Source: Prorocentrum cordatum | Taxonomy: Eukaryota; Sar; Dinophyceae; Prorocentrales; Prorocentraceae | Length of the DNA: 64,000 nt | Assembly: GCA_963575745.1 (NCBI GenBank) | Contig: CAUYUJ010001484.1 | Span: 16,001-80,000 of the forward strand | Reading direction: 5' to 3' | Part shown: positions 33,165 through 44,479 of the stretch, in pieces | Position numbering within the stretch: the stretch's first letter is position 1 | How the letters are laid out: each line of letters opens with the position of its first letter | Notes under the pieces: generated by a model | Told to the model about the DNA's origin: nothing | What the model saw: the letters and a program-made list of their open reading frames with translations, nothing else | The model's database searches: none | Position numbers and translations under genes: made by a program

Positions 33165-33648
33165 TTGACACCCCTCACGCAGATCGGCGGGGTGAGGGTC
33201 CAAAAACACATGGGATTGGCCACATTTCTAAAATCCGGTGGCACCTCGCACGCAGATCGGCGGGGTCAGGGTCCAAAAACACACGGGATTTGCCACATTT
33301 CTGAAATTCGGTGGCACCACACACGCAGATCGGCGGGGTCAGGGTCCAAAAACACAAAAAGGATTTGCCACACTTCTGAAATTCGGTGGCACCACTCACG
33401 CTGATCGGCAGGGTCACATTCCAAAAAAACAAAGGATTTGCCACATTTCTGAAATTCGGTGTCACCCCTCACGCAGATCGGCGGGGTCAGGCTCCAAGAG
33501 CACAAGGGATTTGCCACATTTCTCAAATCCGGTTGCACCTCTCACGGAGATCGGCGGGGTCAGGGTCAAAAAAACACAAGGGATTTGCCACATGTCTAAA
33601 ATTCGGTGGCACCTCTCACGCAGATCGGCGGGGTCAGGGTCCAATTAC
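33165..33648. repeat. ~73-bp tandem repeat array
   Basis: Seven units: CACGCAGATCGGCGGGG, then TCAGGGTCCAAAAACACA, then GGGATTTGCCACATTTCTGA, then AATTCGGTGGCACC. Units differ by point changes and 1-3-bp indels, so ORFs through it on both strands are by-products. Confidence 0.9.
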
Positions 33649-33849
33649 CCTGTGGCGTACCCAACCATTTCTATACATGTGGCGATTATACTCAGGACCA
33701 TTCAATGCTGATTGGCATTTGAAGGACCCGCAGTGCGCAAGAAGAGCACCCAACAGTGACTTCAGAAGAGCGCAGCAAGACGAAGAACGGCAACTATACA
33801 AAATGGAAACACAGGGGCGTTGAAAGAAACGCGTATAACGCACCTCCGA

Positions 33850-34072
33850 ATGATCCACGTGGGACGTACCTCCGCTGGGCCTCCCAGGAGCCCACGAAAA
33901 TGGCGACAGTTGCACAGATCGCAAGCCCCCCAGGGGGCGGCGAGGTCCCGAGGTGATCCGCGTGGGACCCACCTCCGCTGGGCCTCCCAGGAGCCCACGA
34001 TAGTGGCGACAGGTGCGCAGATCGCAGGACCCCCTGGGGCGGCGAGGTCTCGAGGTGATCCGCGTGGAACGT
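33850..34072. repeat. ~102-bp tandem duplication
   Basis: GATCC(A/G)CGTGGGAC, then CCTCCGCTGGGCCTCCCAGG, AGCCCACGA and GGGGCGGCGAGGTC occur twice, starting at 33852 and 33955, with a third partial start at 34056. It borders the left 61-bp flanking repeat of the LINE. Confidence 0.8.
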
Positions 34073-34074
34073 GC

Positions 34075-34135
34075 CGAAATGGCCCGAGGCCGCCATGCGA
34101 ACCCTGGCACTGGGGCCTTCGGTGGAGCTCCCTAT
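34075..34135 (+). repeat. 61-bp direct repeat, left flank of LINE
   Basis: Matches 41939-41999 at 59 of 61 positions (differences near 34092 and 34106). It contains ATGGCCCGAGGCC and TGGGGCCTTCGGTGGAGCTC. See the paired feature. Confidence 0.85.
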
Positions 34136-34169
34136 TAGGCAACGATCCTCGTGAGGCGAGGCGAGGCGA

Positions 34170-37100
34170 GGCGAGGCGATGCGAGGCGCCGGTCAGTCGC
34201 CCCGGCGGGGACGGCCCTACGAGAGCCCGGCGGTGGCGCTGGAGCGCCGAGAAAGAACTTTAGTCGAGGGGGGAGGAGGGAGGAGGAAGGACTCAGACCG
34301 TGAAATGGGAGTTTCGCACACAATCCCCACTTGACATAAGCCAATAAATTCGGCTCCAACGCCGAACATGCTTTCTTGTCCGTCGCAATGTGCATCCACC
34401 TCTTGTGGTCGTCGTCTCCGTCGCGTGTAGTGACTGTGCGTGCGAATTGTGTGAATTCGGCATCCCATGTTCTCCGTTGTCCTCCGTGGCGTCGTAGGGT
34501 TTGGCGTGGGTCGTGGGCGTTCGGGGCCCATTGTAGTGAGAGCCGCGCCCATCTGTCGTAGTCGTGGGCTACCACGCGCGATGCTCTAGGGCTGCGTGCG
34601 TCGATCTTCGCACGAATTCTTCCCATGGTTCCAACCCGTCGTCGTCTTCTCCGTCGTCGGCTCTGTCGTGGTGGATGGGGGAGTCTGCTGCGTCGGCGCC
34701 GGTCGTTCCGTTGGCGTCAGTGTCGCGAATGTGGTTTTGTATATTGCGACGCCTTGGCATCCCGATGACAAGCCCGAGCATCCTCCGCTGTGCACGCCGT
34801 AAAGTGAAAAGCATGTCGATGGTGAGGGTCCAAAAAAGAGCACCCGTACATCACTGATGCTGTGATTTTTCCGTTGAAAAGCCTCAGTCGACTGTGGAGT
34901 GGGAAACGCTTGTGTGTCAGCTCGTATCTAAATTGGTTGAAGCGACCCCATCCTGCGGCAATCCTGTTGCGTAGCTCTGTCTGGTGGAAGTCGTGAGAAG
35001 TAAGCTTCCTTCCTAAATACTTCGTGCTCTGGTCGGAAAGCAATATTTCGATGCGTTCGCCGTTGAAGTCGACATGAGAAATTGTTCTCCCCTCTCTCTC
35101 TGGCTGACGTTCGTCAGGATATTGGTCTTGTCCGGGCGCAGTGCCAAATCGCATATCTTGGCTTGGGATTGCACATCTCGGAGCAAGCAGGAAAGTTGTC
35201 GTAAGTTGGGGGCGTAGGGCAAGACATCGTCGGCGAAACGTAGATTTGTGATCCGTGCTAGTGGCGCGAAGCCTAGTTGGATCCCGAAGTTCTTGCGCTG
35301 CCACTCAGGATGAATGTGTCTGAGCACCTGCTCGAGGACAGCATTGAACAAGAAAAAGCTCAGTGGGTCAGCCCTGCTGGTGGTGCCTGTGCTGACTGTT
35401 TGCGCTCGGATGCAATACAACTGTTTGAAGAAGTTGTTGTATGCAAGGGCTATGTGCTGTTGTCGCAAAGCTTACCATAATTGCTCGTGGTCTACACGGT
35501 CGAACGCCTTCTTAATATCGATCGCTGCTGCCCACAGCGGTAGCTGCCACTCGTAGGAACCCTCATGTACGATGGCAGAGGTGAACAGGTGGTCCTCCGT
35601 ACAATAATCCTTCCAGAAGCCTGCTTGGTCAGGGCATTGTTGCGAGTCGAACAGAAAGCTCAGACGGTTGCAAAGGAGGCGAGACATAAATTTGTTGAGC
35701 AATGGGATAGTGGCAATCGGTCTGCAATTGCCTGGGAGTTGTGGGTCTCCTGATTTGTAAAGCACGGTGACTGTGGTGATCTTCCACTGGTCCAGTGGTG
35801 TCTGATTCGGTTTGATGATGTCGCTGCAGAGTCGGAGTAGGCGGCATTGTATGGTAGCGCCCCCAGATTTGAGCATTTCTGCTGTGAGCCCCGCGGTGTC
35901 TCTGCACTTGTCGTTCTTGAGTTGTTTGATTGCTTGCTGGAGTTCGGTTGCGGTGAAGGTGGGATGGTTGAGTCGTGCTGAGTTGTCGTTGGGGTGTCGC
36001 GGAAGCTGTCTGAACGGTGCGGATTATTGTGTAGCTCCTCGTAGGAGGTTGCGAATACGTCTGCGATGCTTTGCCTGTGTGTCTCAGTGACATCAGGTGT
36101 CTTCATTGATGCAATTAGCTCTTTGTGCTTGATGGCTCTTAAGCCAGCTATTATCTGCAGGCCGTTGAAATGGCAAACCATGTGTTCGAGCTTGGCGTTC
36201 ATCTCATTGCGTTTGATGGCCCTTGTCTGCCGCATGATTTGCTTGCTGAGGGACCTTCTGGTAGCTGGGTCCCTTGGTGAAGTAAAGCGTCGTTGTTGGA
36301 TGAGTGCTTTGAGCCGTGCTGTCGGACCGTCGTCGGGGATATCCGGAAGGTCTCTGATGCCTTTCTCGTGGCTTTCCTGGTAGTCCTTGTTTGCAAGCTT
36401 GAGCCCTTCTCCGATGTCCTGGCATCTGCAGTCCAGGTCGGCGTCGTGGTCCTGGTTTGCCAGATGCTCTTGAAGGCACTGCTGGAAAAGAGGGTCGTCA
36501 GCTGCAGGTTGGGAGCGCCTGTGGTGGCGCGTTTGCTTGTGTCTCCTCTTCCTTCTCGCCGTAGTCCTGAATGCCAACTTGATGTGCACTGCTTGGTGGT
36601 CGGAGCCGAGATCTGGGACGTTGGAGGCAAACGAATAAATCACCTGGTTGCGGCGTGCTCTGTCTATCAGGATGTAATCAATTTGTGTCTGAGTCGGCTG
36701 TCTGCCACTGCTCGTGTAAGTGAAAAGGTTGTGGTGGTGCTTGTAGAAGAGAGTGTTTACAATGATCAGCTTACGTGTGCTAGACCAAGTACGGAGCCAC
36801 GTTCCTCGCGGGCTGCACGTGCCCAGTCCGAACTTGCCTGCCGTGCTCCTCCGGCCCAAGGTCTCGGATCGTTCGTCGTCGTCTTTGCCGCCGTCGTTAT
36901 TGTCAAGGTGTCTACCAACCTGTGCATTGAAATCCCCCGTAAGGAATGATGCATGTCCGCTTGTCTTGGGTAGCGGCGGCGCGCAATGAATCCAGGTGGT
37001 CGTACATGTGCTGGATGTGAACGTCTGCGTATCCGGAGTGAGGGAAATACGCCGTCACGACTTTCATGTTCTGTTCTGGGATGTCGATGTCGATGTAGGC

Positions 37101-37380
37101 GATTCGCTCGTTGATGGCCTCGAAGCATCTGATATGCCAGACGCGTTGCCTATGAACGAGAAATGCAACTCCTCGCGACGCGTCTGCGTGGCCGGATGCT
37201 GCAAACAAATGGTTGCCACGGCTTATGATCCACATCTCGCGAGAATCAGTTCTCCAGGTCTCGTTGATAGCAAGAACATCCCAGTGTACGTCATTCTATT
37301 CATACAACAACTTGTCTATGGAATCGTCCGTTGTAAGACTTCGCACATTCTTGTGGATGATGGTAAATGGTTGGGGTGAC
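34170..37380 (-). pseudogene. LINE ORF2 relic: endonuclease + reverse transcriptase
   Basis: Endonuclease: IIHKNVRSLTTDDSIDKLL, an in-frame TAG at 37298-37296, WDVLAINETW, then TAYFPHSGY. A frameshift at the G5 run (36938-36934) precedes GDFNAQVGRHLDNN; IDYILIDRARR and GSDHQAVHIKLAF close the domain. RT: TATELQQAIKQLKNDK, AGLTAEMLKSGG, DQWKITTVTVLYKSGD, NCRPIATIPLLNK, DQAGFWKDYCTEDHLF and AAIDIKKAFDRVDHEQLW, then an in-frame TAA at 35474-35472. Next come the catalytic NLRFADDVLPYAP and, after a slip in a (CT)n run near 35095, KYLGRKLTSHDFHQTELRNR. Further frame changes fall near 36000, 34825 and 34600. The 3' part has RRMLGLVIGMPRRR-like and YDRWARLSLQW segments. Confidence 0.85.
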
Positions 37381-37535
37381 GATGGATGTGATGCTCGATT
37401 TTGCTGATTGTGCTCTTTCTCGTCGCCGTCGTTGCTTTCCCGTGGGCGATTTCGGCATGCTGATTGGAACGTCGCCATCCGCCGTGCTACGTTTTCCTCG
37501 TCCTCCTCGAGTGCTTCGTGAATTGGTCTGTGTAG

Positions 37536-40450
37536 GTGGAAGCGTGGAGTCGGGTAACGGAGGCTAAAGGTCGGAATGCTGCGATGGCACTGGCTGGACG
37601 TCGATTCGTGGAGGTGGAAGTGGAAAGTCGGATGTTGAAGGCCGGTGGTCGGGGTGCTGAGTTGGTGGAGGCTGGATGTCGATATGTAGAAGTGTTGTTG
37701 TGGACTCGGTTGCTGGAGACTGGTGGTCGACAGGTGGAGGTAAAGGTGGAAAGTCGGATGTTTGAGGCTGGAGGTCGGTGTGCAGAGCTGGTTGACGCTG
37801 GAGGTCGACAGGTGTAGGTGGAAGTGGAAAGTCGGCTTCTGGAGGGTGGACGTCGGGGTGCTGAGCTGGTTGACGCTGCAGGTCGATGGGTGGAGGCGAC
37901 GGTGGCACGTCACATGCTGCTGGAGGCTGGGGGTCAGAGTGCGGAGCGGCTGGACGCTGGACGTCGATAGGCGGAGGTGGAGGTGGAAGCTTGGATGCTT
38001 TAGGCTGGAGGTCGGAGTGCTGAGCTGGTCGACGCTGGAGGTCGGCGGGTGGAGGTGGAGGTGCAAAGTCACATGCTGCTGGAGGGTGGAGGTCGGAGGG
38101 CTGAGCTGCTGGACGCCGGTTGTCGAGAGCTGGAGGTGGAGGTTGAGGTGGAAAGTCGGATGCTGGAGAGTAAAGGTCGGAGCGCTGAGCTGGTCGACGC
38201 TGAAGGTCGATGGGCGGAGGTGGAGGTGCAAAGTCACGTGCTGCTGGAGGGTGGAGGTCGGAGTGCTGAGCTGCTGGACGCCGGTTGCTGACAGGTGGAG
38301 GTGGAGGTGGAGGTGAAGTCGGACGCTTGAGGCTGCAGATCGGAGTGCTGAGGTGGTCGACGTTGGAGGTCGATGGGTGGAGGTGGAGTCGGAAAGTCAC
38401 ACGTTGCTGGAGGGTGGAGGTCCGAGCGCTGAGCTGCTGGACGTTGGAAGTCGATAGGTGGAGGCGGAGGTCGAAGGCCGGAGGTTGAAGATTGGAAGTC
38501 GAAAGCTGGTGGTGGATGCTCGGAGTTGGAAGGTCGAAACTGGATGTATGTCAGGTGGGGCTGACGGTCGATAGGTAGAGGTGGAAGTGAGAGGTCGGAT
38601 GTGTGAAGCTGGAGGTCGATAGGTGGAGGTGAAAGTGAGATGTTGATGCCTGCGGGCAGATGTTGACGAAGAAGTCGGGCAGCAACGTCTCGTAGCAGGA
38701 CTGGTTGTACAGACTCCTGTGCTGTGGGAGGGACGGTTGCCGGACAGCTCCTGGAAGTGGTATCTTTGCCCACGTCCGTGACATTCCCAAGACGGCTCCG
38801 GCGGTAGTCGAAGATGTGATAGCACTCCAGGCCGAGGTCAGAATTAGAAGCAGGAGTCGGAGAAACAATTCTCTGTCTTGAAGCCAGCGTCGTCCCTGTA
38901 ACCGCTGGTGGTGAAACGCCAAGGGGGGCGGGTGACACCTGAGGTAGGGTTCTGTCCTGGGCCGATCCTCCTGGTATGGCTCCTTTGGGAAAGACGCCCT
39001 TTAATTGAGACATGTCCCTTCCAGGGCCCGTGGGTCGGAGTAGGCGGTGGGAGGGGGGAGGGATGGGGATATCAATCGTTGGTGATTGGCCCCATGCTGT
39101 CCTTAGCCGGATCGTGGAGCCGGAGTGGTTGAGCAGGGAGCCAGGATCGGAATCAAAGTTGGCGTGGTATCTGCAGGTAAGAGGAAGTCTGCACTCGATG
39201 GCTGGAGGTGGAGGTGCAAAGGCGCATGCTGCTGGAGGGTGGAGGTCGGAGTGATGCGCTGCTGGACGCTGGAGGTCGATGGGTGGAGGTGGAGGTGGAA
39301 AGTCACATGCTGCTGGAGGGTGGAGGTCGGACTGCTGAGCTGCTAAACGCTGGAGGTCGATAGGTGGAGGTGGAGGTGCTGTACTGGTCTCTAGGTGTGC
39401 GCTGCACGTGTCTGCTGGCTCATTGTTGATGCTTCGTTGTTCTCCTTGGTCGTGAAACTGGGGCCAATGCGTTGGGTTGCTTACCGGAACGTCGCCACTC
39501 ACGTGCCTGAGTGCTCCGCGGCCTCCCCCAAAGCTCTGATGTGGACGTTGAGCTCATGGTGGAGGTAAAGGTGGAAAGTCGCATGCTGCCAGAGGGTGGA
39601 GGTCGGAGTGCTGCGCTGCTGAACGCTGGAGGTCGACAAGTGGAGGTGGAGGTGGAAAATCGGATGCTGGAGGGTTTAGGTCGGAGTGTTGAGCTGATGG
39701 ACGCTGGAGGTCGATGGGTGGAGGTGGAGTCGGAAAGTCACACGTTGCTGGAGGGTGGAGGTTGAAGTGCTGCGCTGCTGGACGCTGGAGGTCGGTAGGT
39801 GAAGGTAGAGGTAAAGGTGGAAAGTTGGATGCTGGAGGGTGGACGTCGGAGTGTTGAGCTGTTGGACGCTGGAGGTCGTTGTGGAGGTGGAGGTGGGAGG
39901 TCACATGCTGCCAGAGGGTGGAGGTATGAGTGCTGAGTTGCTGGACGCTGGTTGTCGGTAGCTGGAGGTGGAGGTGGAAAGTCGGATGCTGGAGGGTGGA
40001 GGTCGGAGTGCTGCGCTGCTCGACGCCGGAAGTCGATGGGTGGAGGTGGAGGTGGAAGGTCACATGCTGCTGGAGGGTGGAGGTCGGAGTGCTGGGCTGC
40101 TGAACGCTGGAGGTCGATAGGCAGAGGTGGAAGTGGAGGTGGGAAGTCGATTGTTCGAATCTCGAGGTCGGAGTGCTGAGCTGGAGGTAGAGGTGAGATG
40201 CCGAAGCCCGTTGGTAGGGGCAGAGGTCGGGCAGCAGCGTCTCGCCGAAGCGATCGTACCCGTCCAGACTCCTGTGCAGTGGGAGGGACGGTTGCCGGAC
40301 AGCTCCGGGCAGTGTCGTTCCCAATACGGTTCTGGCGGTTGTCGGAGGTGTGGTAATACTCTGGGCGTTCAGCTCCATGATCCTGATCATGGGAGGGCCC
40401 GTCGTAGAGAAAAGAATGTTGAGGATAAGGCTCAGGAGGGTCAGCAACAT
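37536..40450 (-). repeat. 78-bp minisatellite inside the LINE
   Basis: The plus-strand unit is GGAGGTGGAGGTGGAAAGTC, then GGATGCTGGAGGGTGGAGGT, CGGAGTGCTGAGCTG, and CTGGACGCTGGAGGTCGAT. On the minus strand it encodes a 26-residue Pro-rich unit (PPPPPIDLQRPAAQHSDLHPPAACDF). At least 25 diverged units are present. Two larger blocks (about 38.62-38.86 and 40.2-40.42 kb) share non-repetitive coding-like sequence (RSCPATVPPTAQES), so a block of about 1.5 kb was itself duplicated. The minus frames of 260-420 codons here remain open because 78 is divisible by three. Confidence 0.9.
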
Positions 40451-40941
40451 CTGGAACCAAAGCGGTGGGCATCCCGAAGTCTGTCCTGGAAGTAATGGTC
40501 GCTGGGGAACTGTCGGAATTGGTAACTTTGCCCGAACTCACAGTAACACCTGCAAAAAAAGACGAATAGAGACGAGGAAGAGGTCAGGAGGATCGGGAAG
40601 ATGTGGAACCAGACGAGTGGATGTGTCGGTGTCTTTGCCCGTGATCTCCACGTCCGGAAGAACAGAATAGATCTTGTTATGTTGTGGCTCGGGCGCTGGC
40701 GGAGGCTACCAGGGCCCGCCATGCGTCCTACTTGGACCCTTTGGACCCCCCTTTGCGGATCCTTTTAGATTCTTCACGGCACGGGTGACGATCTCATCAC
40801 ATTTCGCGGTAAGCTGTCAATGTTGCGTGGTTGTGCAAGGCTCAAGCTGCCCATTCTCCAGGGGGCCACTCCCGGAGAACCGTGCCTCCATCAATCTTCA
40901 CGGTAAGAGCCAACTCTCCACCCAACTGTAACCGTGTATGG

Positions 40942-41762
40942 TTAGTCTGTGTCGTCGACGCGTATGGGATAAGTGATGCCCATTGTGTCCTTCAAAATGT
41001 AGTTGGCGCCAAAGCAATAGTTGCGTGCAGCACGGATCAGTGGTGGACGATCGCTTCTAGCCCAAATCTGCCCGCTCTTGTTGATCTTGGCGGTCCGAAT
41101 CTGGCCAACCGCAAGGTTTCTGTCGTCAATGCTGAGAAACTCTATGGATAGCATTGCGTTGAATTCCCCCTTGGCATACATGTTGGTTGGCGCCGGTGCC
41201 CCTAGACGTTGTAGTTCCTGTTTGATCCAACCGCTTGCATCCCTCAAGGTGTCGAACTCGTCGAGGTTTCCGATGACAGCAGTGATGTCCTCTTGTCTGT
41301 GATGCTGTTGGTGCTGTGGGTGACGTGTGCTGCTGGACGTGCTGGAGTATCTCGTTGCTGCTTCATTGCTTCGATGTCCATCTCCAACTGCAGTAGTTTG
41401 GCGTTGGTAGTCGAGTCCACTGTCGCTGCGAATTTTGCTGATGACGGCTGGGACGAAGTTTCCAAAGCCGATACACGTTTGGTAATGTCGTCGATTGATG
41501 CTTGAAGAGGTTTCACTGCGGTGTCAAGGGCCTCACGCGAGATCCCAGATGTCTTGATGGCTGTGGTGTCGTTGCGGATCGGTTCCAACTGTTCGTTCAG
41601 GATGGCTTTGAGCGTCTCTGCAGTCAGAGCCACTCCAGGAGCCACGTTGGTGCCCGTGGTGTTATTCTTGTCGGCGTTATTCAGCTGCTGTTCGAACAGG
41701 TCCTGACGCGAGCTTGTGCCTTCTTGGTCGACCTAGAGCGGCGAGTTGCCAGTGCGGGCCAT
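40942..41762 (-). pseudogene. LINE ORF1 relic: coiled coil + RRM-like
   Basis: The likely start is ATG at 41762 (MARTGNSPL), followed by an in-frame TAG at 41735-41733. Reading on in frame gives DLFEQQLNNADKNN, LKAILNEQLEPI and a heptad-rich stretch (AVKPLQASIDDITKRVSALE, LLQLEMDIEAMKQQ). A frameshift near 41300 leads to ITAVIGNLDEFDTLRDASGW, IKQELQRLGAP, MLSIEFLSIDDRNLAVGQIR and IWARSDRPPLIRAARN, consistent with an RNA-recognition-like fold. This is the usual ORF1 arrangement of a LINE RNA chaperone. It has one stop and one frameshift. Confidence 0.75.
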
Positions 41763-41938
41763 TTTGTCCTGCCCACCTTTCAAAGCCGAGCGTCGCGGCT
41801 CAGGAGAAGAAATGATATGCTTTTCCGTCATGGCAACAGCAGCCCACAAGGGTGGCGTAAGAGAAAAAGGAATTGCGTGATGGAAAAGGAGTAGTAGGAT
41901 GAGCGGATGCCTTGAGCGGATGCCTTATTGAGCCATGG

Positions 41939-41999
41939 CGAAATGGCCCGAGGCCGGCATGCGAACCCTGCCACTGGGGCCTTCGGTGGAGCTCCCTAT
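41939..41999 (+). repeat. 61-bp direct repeat, right flank of LINE
   Basis: Partner of 34075-34135, in direct orientation, 7.86 kb away. Sequence beyond the repeat differs on both sides (TAGGCAACGATCC after the left copy, GGGGTCACGAAACG after the right copy). Confidence 0.85.
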
Positions 42000-42182
42000 G
42001 GGGTCACGAAACGCTGTGCTGGGTGGGTGAAACGCAAGGAGAAGGGGGGAGGGGGAGGAGGGAGGAAGGAGGAACGCGGGGACCGTCTCTTCAAAACGAG
42101 GACCCAACACCACAGGATGGTTGGGAAAAACAGGTCGCCAGGAAATCACGACGGGACCCCCGCAGACCTCATCCTCGACTGC

Positions 42183-42340
42183 ACACAAGGTGACACTGGG
42201 CAAGAGCGACCTCTGGTACGCGGCTTTAGGAGACCGCGAAGGGCCCGAATCCAAGCGGGCGGGCCAGTGCTGGAACCACCCCTGTGAGCCCGCACCAAAG
42301 GTCACTCCAGCGAAAGGCCTCTCTTACGCGTAGCCGACAT
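42183..42340 (+). mobile_element. TIR element family 1, copy
   Basis: Begins ACACAAGGTGACACTGGGC and ends TCTCTTACGCGTAGCCGAC. Interior landmarks are TGGTACGCGGCTTTAGG, AAGCGGGCGGGCC and CCCGCACCAAAGGTCACTCC. The right end reads, in reverse complement, like the left end of the copies at 47603 and 49745. Confidence 0.6.
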
Positions 42341-42659
42341 CCTCCTTCGGGGCACCTCTCGAGCCGGACTGGCCCGTGGGGGGCCCACCTCGGGCCCCCC
42401 GACGGGCCGCGCGACGAAAGCGCCAGAGGTGCGACGAGAGACAGAGGCGCCCAGATCTCGTGGCCTGTGTGGGGGAACCCAAAGGCACCGATGCCGCTGC
42501 TCCACGGACCTCTCCCGGGGCGCGCTCTGGCCAAGCCTTCGAGGCGAGCCCCGCGGCGGCGACGAGGGCCTCACGGGCGGCCCACGAAGGCGAAGGCTGG
42601 GCAAAATCCAGCGGCGGCGAGCCCCAGGAAGGGCCCACGAAGGCCACAGCCGGGCTCGA

Positions 42660-42900
42660 GCAGCGGCCTCGGGGCCTCTTCCTCCTCGGACGGTGCCGGC
42701 CGCTGGGGCGCCTCCCCGTCGGCGCACGCCCCCAGCTCCAGCAGCGCCCCGAGCGCGGCGGCGTGGCCGCGCGCCGCAGCCTCGTGGACGGCCCGCCGGC
42801 CGCTGCCGTCGGCCGCCTCGGCCCGCGCCCCGCGGCTGGCCAGGAGCGCCAGCAGCTCGCGGTGCCCACCTCGGCGCTCGGGGGCCCCAAGACGATGCGG
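42660..42900 (-). pseudogene. Ankyrin-repeat exon or fragment
   Basis: The minus-strand frame contains GGHRELLALLASRGARAEA, then DGSGRRAVHEAAARGHAAAL and GALLELGACADGEAPQRPA: the end of one repeat, one complete repeat and a start. The (GAG)n tract follows directly upstream on that strand. A further ankyrin start (TPLHAAARGGQGPS) lies at about 43190-43238 in another frame. Likely exons of an ankyrin gene, or decayed copies. Confidence 0.6.
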
Positions 42901-42936
42901 CGACGGACCGCGCGGTGCCGTCGGAGGAGGAGCTCG

Positions 42937-43018
42937 AGAGGAGGAGGAGGAGGAGGAGGAGGAGGAGGAGGAGGAGGAGGGATGAGAAGGAGGAGAAGGA
43001 GGAGAAGGAGGAGGAGGA
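42937..43018. repeat. (GAG)n triplet tract
   Basis: About 14 GAG units, then GAGAAGGAG variants, within 60 bp of an ankyrin fragment. Confidence 0.95.
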
Positions 43019-43079
43019 CCATGCCACCACACCGCCTGGGGAACCTGGAGGCCCCAGCTGCTGCCCGAGGCGTCCTCGG

Positions 43080-43836
43080 TGGAGCGGCCCGAGCCCCGAA
43101 CCCGCGCAGCCTCCCTCGAGACGGCTTCGGTGGATCGGCCCGAGCCCCCCGAGCCGTCACTGACGCACCACACGGCGTGGCCACCACACCGTTCGAGGGC
43201 CCCTGGCCACCCCGCGCTGCGGCGTGGAGGGGCGTCACGGCGCCGGGGCCCTCGGCGCCGACCTCGGGGAATCCAAAGAAACAATCGAGGCGAGTTCAGC
43301 CATTTTCTTATAATCAACTGCGGCGCAGCCCACATGCTCCAAGAGAGGTGGGAGAATCCTCTAGATGGTCGGCGTCCGAGCGCCAGCAACGACCGAACAG
43401 AGTGGCTGCAGCATGCTTCCGAAAACATCCCTGATCAAATGAAAATGCGAACAGAACAGCGGCCGCCGATGCCGATGGAGGGCCTCCCCGGGTGCCGAAA
43501 GGGCGAAAACGACGGGAAAGGCTCTGACCAGAATGTCGAGGCGAATCCAGCCGTGGCGACGCGGTCCTCCCAAAATGCCCACAGGGCGACAACGAAGGCA
43601 AGGGTTCTGACCTGAATGCTATAAAAATGCGACAACGAGGGAATGGTAGCGCGGCCCTGAGATTCGGCGTTGCAAAAAAGATTCAAACATCGCGAAAGAA
43701 CACGCCCAAAGCCCTAGACCCCATCCTTCTGCGCCACGTCTCGAGCTGGTCGGCTCCGCAAAGGCCCCCCCGGAGAGCACAGCCAGGCGAGAGAGCGCCC
43801 GACGTGGAAGAAGAGAGGGCACCCGTGCCTCTCCCT
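43080..43836. other. Spacer with diverged dispersed repeats
   Basis: Contains CTCGAGACGGCTTCGGTGGA duplicated near 43070-43135, an ankyrin-like start on the minus strand at 43190-43238, two AGGCGA(A/G)T(C/T)CAGCC segments, and at 43690-43760 a copy of the CCCTAGACCCCATC family. No intact gene. Confidence 0.4.
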
Positions 43837-43837
43837 C

Positions 43838-44478
43838 CCCTGGCGCCGCCGCTCCAAGAAGTCCGCGCGGAGTTCCGACATCGGCCGCAAGAGTTTTTTC
43901 TTTTTTTTCGCTGGAGCGACCTGCAGTGAAGTGCGGACCCGCAGGGGCCCATCCTGCACTGGCTTGTGCGCTTGGGCTTGCCTTCCCGGCGGCCCCCTGA
44001 AGCCGCGCACCAAAGGACACTCTTGCCTTGGGTCACTCTTGCGTGTACGTTGGCAACGAGCCCGGACCCCCGACGCCACGATTCTTTAATGACGTCGACC
44101 CCCAGAGGTCTCGACCCGTTCCCCAGGACCAGCTTTCCATCCCGAGTCGTCTCTTCACGGCCCCGAAGCCCTGCAAGGGCCCCCGAAGGCCGAAAAAAGC
44201 AAAACGCCTCCCGTCGTGATTTGCTCATACCTCGAGGGGGTCTGGGTCCTCGCGACCCAGGCGAGCCCAGAATCGAATCGATAAGTCGGATCGGCGATCG
44301 AAATGAATCGGATCGGCGGAAATCGGCAGCAAAGTCGGGAGAACTCGAATCGGCAGAGATCGGCAGGCTGGTAGGCATCCCCTGAGAAATCGGAGCCCGA
44401 ATCGGCATCCGAGGTCGAATCGGATCAGAATCGGAAGCCATCGAAATCGAATCGAATCGGAGGAACCGAAACGAGCCC
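43838..44478. repeat. 640-bp inverted duplication, left arm
   Basis: Reverse complement of 47166-47804 at very high identity. From the outside in it holds part of TIR family 2 (TCCAAGAAGTCCGCGCGG), TIR family 1 (about 43910-44046), the GGTCTCGACCC family (44086-44222), and a block rich in AATCGGA/ATCGAATCG (44265-44460). Confidence 0.9.
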
Positions 44479-44479
44479 T

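Larger units (their letters stand above)
34140..41762 (-). mobile_element. Degenerate non-LTR retrotransposon (LINE)
   Basis: Minus-strand order: ORF1 (41762-40942: coiled coil then RRM-like), a 78-bp minisatellite zone (about 40450-37540), AP endonuclease (about 37380-36600), spacer, reverse transcriptase (about 35990-34820) and a C-terminal region (34814-34170). A (GAGGC)n run marks the 3' end at about 34150-34190. Stops and frameshifts in every domain make it non-autonomous. The whole element is bracketed by a 61-bp direct repeat, unusually long for a LINE target-site duplication. ORF1-EN-RT with FADD is a LINE layout I associate with dinoflagellates. Confidence 0.85.

Noticed and set aside
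33165-33648. CRISPR-like array
   Set aside because: Units of about 73 bp are repeated whole, with no spacer/repeat distinction, in a eukaryotic genome; a plain tandem repeat.
37564-40541. Proline-rich ORFs as independent genes
   Set aside because: They are the 78-bp minisatellite within the LINE interval and show no separate start or domain.
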